Positions 19,731-23,508 of a stretch of DNA of 23,508 nucleotides are shown one piece after another. A program made the translations under genes and the position numbers. The stretch is from assembly GCF_001186125.1 (NCBI RefSeq), contig NW_014040427.1:40846-64353 (forward strand), written 5' to 3'. The notes under the pieces are model-generated. The model did no database searches and had not been told where the DNA came from. It saw only the letters and a list, made by a program, of their open reading frames with translations. The stretch is from Sphaeroforma arctica JP610 (taxonomy: Eukaryota; Opisthokonta; Ichthyosporea; Ichthyophonida). Every line of letters starts with the position of its first letter. The stretch's first letter is position 1.

Positions 19731-21715
19731 TATATTCATAGGGGTCAGGGTAAAGGATGTGGTAGCCCACTATTACAATAGCGATAGTCCACTATTACAA
19801 TGAGGATATTATGATATATCAGCATGTATTCATCATAGGCAAATCTTTGCCAATCTAAAGATTTTTTTCAAACAAGTGTATACTCACAAGGCAGAAGCCA
19901 AGCCCAAACAGAGTTATAAAGCATAAGGAATATTCATAGAACGACGCACAGAGGTGAGCGTGCGTGCGTGCGTGCGCTGCAAGTGTTGTATGTCATACGT
20001 TGAAGTCCCGATATATACATTTATGTACGGAAATTACGATATCTGTGTACAGCAGTATACGTGGCTATAGTTCAAAGACATGGTATTGCGTAAGGCTCAG
20101 GGTAATGGCCACAAAACACCGCGTCCATACACATGGAAGAATTAGTTTACACGATATACAATTCCCATAATACATACGGCCTGATGTCTACCTACAGGTA
20201 TAACAGCAACCCTTCAGAAATGCCGCAACTAATGTACCACAGATGTATGCGTATCCAATTGTAGCCAGTGACGGTCGCTAATGTGAAATATGACACTCAA
20301 ACTTACTTATGCCGATTGAAATTTAAATACTTGCAAGTAATGTAGATGACCAAGAAAGTTTTGTGTGCATCAAGTACAAAGTAAGAGTACACTTTAGTTG
20401 TATTTTGATGACTTGCTATTCCATTGAACGATTAAATTAAAAAATTACGAGATATTATGTTGTGGCAATAACAACCAATTGGCTTCTGTTGAGAATTAGA
20501 ATACGCCGATAATGGTAAGACTATGATATCGCCTCCAAAATACGAAAGAGGATTATACTTAGTTGCGTAGGAGGATTCGTCCAATTCATACAGCGTGGGA
20601 CGAGTCATTACGTGTATCTTAACTCAAATTGATACTTTCTGTTTTTTTTGTAACTAAATGCGAGTACTTTGTTGATTGATTGGCATATCGCTTGAAACAA
20701 AATTCTTATATGAAACATGACACCTTCAAACATATCAATTTGTAATAGTCTCTTTATAGAGATGCTGCCAGAGCATAGACCAGTGATCAAGGCGTCATTC
20801 TCGTATGGCCGAATAAGATTGTTCATTTATACAAATACATCTAAATTAAATTGAAGCAATTAATGTGGTAGTGTAGTAATAGAGTATATGCCACTGTCTT
20901 TCGCATACCAATGTACCTTATTGGTTCTGAGATATTATCGTGCGGTTAGTGTACAATAGCTTCTACGATCACATCGGCCGGTTACAACAGTGGTGGTCTA
21001 ATATTAAGACTAGCACTTAGCGGACTCTATATTAGTTTGTATACTGCCGACTTATGAACGCATTTTCATAAATTACATGTGCGGCTGTACGCTTACTCGT
21101 GCACTGTACGAGTGGTGGAAGAGCAGTATTTGAAACACTCCATGGCGGTAATATGAGTTGCATGTATTCCTTAGACCAAACGCGCTACATATGACTGCTG
21201 TTTATACAGATAATAATATGGTAAGAGGAGACGAACATTTGTTTTCCTCCGAGGTGTTGTGTATTCACAGGTTTGTAAAATTCACAGGAAACACGTTCAA
21301 CAAAATTATACCACAGTCACGTCGTTTGTATTGTGAACGTTGGCAGATACGAGAAAATGCGTACATGGCGCTACACATCCGAAGCAACGCGGAAGAGCAG
21401 GGTTGTGAGTGACGACACAACACGAGTTTAGACTAGCTATCGTTGGGTATAGAACCCTTTTATTCAGTATCATGTCAAACGTTCCAGGGGTATGTTTTTG
21501 GCTACCGATCAAGCGAATGTGACAAGCAAAACATAGTCATGGCAATCTTTCTTATTTGGAAGCACGCTTATCAGTCGATGCAACGATATCAACGACTCAT
21601 TTATCAATTTCTTTAATTGGGATAAAGTTATTTATTTCAATGTGGGATAAAATATTTTCTACATGCATATCAGGCTTCATATTTGTATCAGTTTACCAGC
21701 TTATTTCATAGACAT
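19731..21715. other. intergenic, no gene recognised
   Basis: The sequence has a GCGT microsatellite (19960-19976, TGCGTGCGTGCG), a duplicated CCACTATTACAAT near 19768-19800 and otherwise unremarkable AT-rich DNA. The minus frame at 20608-20826 and the plus frame at 21158-21412 have no recognised domain. Confidence 0.45.
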
Positions 21716-22480
21716 AGTTATTTTCTAGTAATCATTATTTTCTAGTATACCTACTTTTCAGTAATCGTTTATGAACTCCTTTTCTAGTAATCGAAAACTT
21801 ATTTTCTAGTAATTGTTTGCTAACTTGTCTTCTCGTAATCACTTATTACCTTGATGATTTACTGTTCTATTTTCTTGCAATCGTTTATTGATTTATTTTC
21901 TAGTAATTGTTCACTGACTTGTTTTGTAGTAATAGCTTATTATCCTATTTTCTAGTAATCGGTTCTTAATCGGTCGAAGATAGGTTGTTAACATGTTTCG
22001 TTGACAAAATTTTGTTAGTACTCGTTTGTTATCTTATTTTATTGTAATCGTTTGTAATGAATTACTTCAATCGGTTTAAAATAACCTATTTCCTCGTAAT
22101 TGATAACTTATTCTCTAGTAATTGTTTGTTAACATATTTTCTAGTAATATCTTATTGCCTTACTTTATGATAGTTTATAATGACTTATTTTCTAGTAATC
22201 GTGTTATAATAATCAATTTTCTTGTGATCGATAACATTCTCTAGTAATTGTTAGCTTTTTGATAGTAATCGCTTATTACCTTATTTTCCAGTAATCTTTC
22301 ATTGCCTTACTTTCTAGTATTTTTTTACTGACTTTTTTTTCGTAATTGTTTACTAACCATTCTATTAATCGTTGAAATTAGCACATTTTCTAGTATTCGT
22401 TTTTATTCAGTGATTTTCTAGTAGTCGTTTGGTATCTTATTAGTAATCGTTTGTCAACTTGTTTTCTAGTAATTGTTTGT
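21716..22480. repeat. irregular minisatellite of TTTTCTAGTAATCGTTT motif
   Basis: Roughly thirty variants of TTATTTTCTAGTAATCGTTT occur in the same orientation at an irregular spacing of about 20-30 bp. Unlike the 35-bp array, the core TCTAGTAAT is kept while linker lengths vary. AAAAC/GTTAAC and TTACC segments recur between cores. No coding frame is present. The array ends about 280 bp before the minus-strand exon candidate. Confidence 0.88.
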
Positions 22481-22758
22481 ACTTACTGATGACTCTGGGA
22501 ATATTCAGATATGGTTGTTATCGTACCCAGATCAAGTACTCCCCGGGTGTGACATTTTTTTTTTGAATATTTTCTTTCAATAGTTGGAATCAAAATTGAA
22601 AACCAATCAGACTTATGTAGTAGCTTAGATTTTAATGAACTGAACATTCGACCTCTGTCAGACAATTTTAAATGAACAAAATCAAATCTAACAATGTTTT
22701 TAAAACTGATTTCGATAAGCTATTTTGTATAAAAAAAATTACGATCGCAGAAAAACTC

Positions 22759-23028
22759 TTAGTGGAAAATGATATAAAACGGGGCCAACGGCTGTATTGT
22801 ATTTAGCATGTTGTTGTCTTTGACCAAATCAGAAGGTGTATTTAGCTTCTGGAATCGACTTTGACGACATAAAATTTCATCCCCGAATAGTGCATAGCTT
22901 ATTACCTTTTCCAAGGTTGTAGAAGCTTCTCCCTTAACGACATTTAGTTTGCTATCATTGTCATGAGCTTTTCTCTTCCTCACCGTCTGACTAGCACTTC
23001 TTACAGTATCCTCTTGTGCCTGTTTGCT
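22759..23028 (-). CDS. possible minus-strand exon of an unknown gene
   Basis: After an acceptor-like TATATATTCAG, the minus strand reads 89 codons from 23028 to a stop at 22759. The first 41 codons (starting SKQAQEDTVRSASQTVRKRK) end exactly at a donor-like AAG|GTAATAAG (22906/22905), and an acceptor-like ATTCCAG follows 57 bp later, in frame. The segment is Lys/Arg-rich, including RKRKAH, which would suit a nuclear protein. No family is recognised. The (AT)n tract would be the end of its upstream intron. It overlaps the presumed intron of the plus-strand gene at 23100, so at least one call may be wrong. Confidence 0.3.
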   Translation of the reverse strand, partial: SKQAQEDTVRSASQTVRKRKAHDNDSKLNVVKGEASTTLEKVISYALFGDEILCRQSRFQKLNTPSDLVKDNNMLNTIQPLAPFYIIFH

Positions 23029-23029
23029 C

Positions 23030-23032
<3 letters not shown>

Positions 23033-23063
<31 letters not shown>
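23033..23063. repeat. (AT)n microsatellite
   Basis: About fifteen uninterrupted AT units lie between the two opposing exon candidates. It is a simple repeat. Confidence 0.97.
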
Positions 23064-23064
<1 letters not shown>

Positions 23065-23099
23065 CGATGGATGTCATTTTATCTTCTTTCCTGTTGCAG

Positions 23100-23508
23100 G
23101 AATTTGGCCGCGTGCTTTGCTCAGAATTTGGTGGCGAAAGCGGATGGTGACCGCAGACGGCCACGAACCAATCTATGCAAAAAAGGGTATATCGGCCAAG
23201 GCTGGGGCCGCTCATTTGAAGCGTATATCCATTATAAATAAGGTGTGTGGTTTATAAAGTGTTCGAGATAAAACACACTCAAATAGACTTGATTGCAACT
23301 ATAAAATATTTGAATACATTGTACAAATTGAAAACCGTGGACACCTACTACAGTACAGCGTAAGAGTATTTAAGTGATGTACGTCCCATACATCAATGTG
23401 TAGTTAAATTTATTGCTTTTCGAGTGGTGCATTTCCTATATATGCTAAGGATCCATTTGCAATTCGTACGCCCAATTTCGGCGAAGTGGACGCCAATACA
23501 ATAACGTA
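23100..23508 (+). CDS. partial unknown plus-strand gene, two candidate exons, runs off the window
   Basis: A strong pyrimidine-rich acceptor (ATCTTCTTTCCTGTTGCAG) precedes 23100. The 143-bp segment 23100-23242 is markedly GC-richer than its flanks, has a frame open throughout (including VTADGHEPIYAKKGISAKAG) and ends at AAG|GTGTGT, the same donor form as ANP32 exon 2. A second candidate exon begins at 23450 after GCTAAG and reads DPFAIRTPNFGEVDANTIT to the window end. The join is in phase 0 and the intron would be 207 bp. The codon before residue 1 is split (last two bases GA). A different frame of the first exon (ending GRSFEAYIHYK) closes at a stop just before the donor, so a terminal exon is the alternative reading. 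No domain is recognised. Confidence 0.42.

Noticed and set aside
20608-20826. Minus frame with fairly natural composition
   Set aside because: A stop lies directly upstream of its ATG, no convincing splice acceptor is present, and no homology is recognised.
19418-22480. CRISPR-like appearance of the two repeat arrays
   Set aside because: Units adjoin without unique spacers of constant length, and the genome is eukaryotic; they are minisatellites.

Overview
The window looks like nuclear DNA from an intron-rich, AT-rich eukaryote with low gene density. It holds one complete multi-exon protein gene with GT-AG introns of about 270 to 740 bp, an intronless Pol III tRNA gene, a decayed LINE, several minisatellites and many local tandem duplications. 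No bacterial operon structure, CRISPR array or prokaryotic signal was seen. The taxon cannot be fixed from one gene. A unicellular relative of animals or another intron-rich protist would fit, but that is inference.

Region by region: 1-1009 is the upstream flank, with a perfect 15-bp hairpin. 1010-4891 is a complete ANP32-family gene of eight exons coding for 330 residues: an N-terminal leucine-rich-repeat domain and a very long Asp-rich tail that ends in a basic KRPR motif. Its 3' flank carries two AATAAA signals (5209 and 5355). 5380-8780 is mostly gene-free, with small direct and inverted repeats and a weak minus-strand exon candidate at 6774-7029. 8784-10353 is a nested cluster of tandem duplications, one about 98% identical. 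10616-10894 is a short coding-like tract. 10900-13900 shows nothing firm. 13937-14460 carries old degenerate repeats. 14817-14899 is a minus-strand tRNA-Leu(CAA) whose terminator sequence is duplicated. 15610-16806 is a broken LINE reverse transcriptase with a recent 237-bp in-frame tandem duplication, followed to about 17950 by a GC-richer unassigned tract that has its own duplication. 19418-19730 and 21716-22480 are minisatellites. The last 750 bp contain exon-like segments on both strands, including a probable two-exon piece of an unknown plus-strand gene that runs off the window.

Only the ANP32 gene, the tRNA and the LINE remnant can be assigned to families. ANP32 proteins are nuclear histone-binding acidic chaperones and phosphatase-inhibitor proteins. 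No functional link among the features is visible. The most striking property of the window is repeated local tandem duplication at several scales (18 bp, 35 bp, about 100-240 bp, about 170 bp and about 450-500 bp) and of clearly different ages. I found no convincing new multi-gene system.
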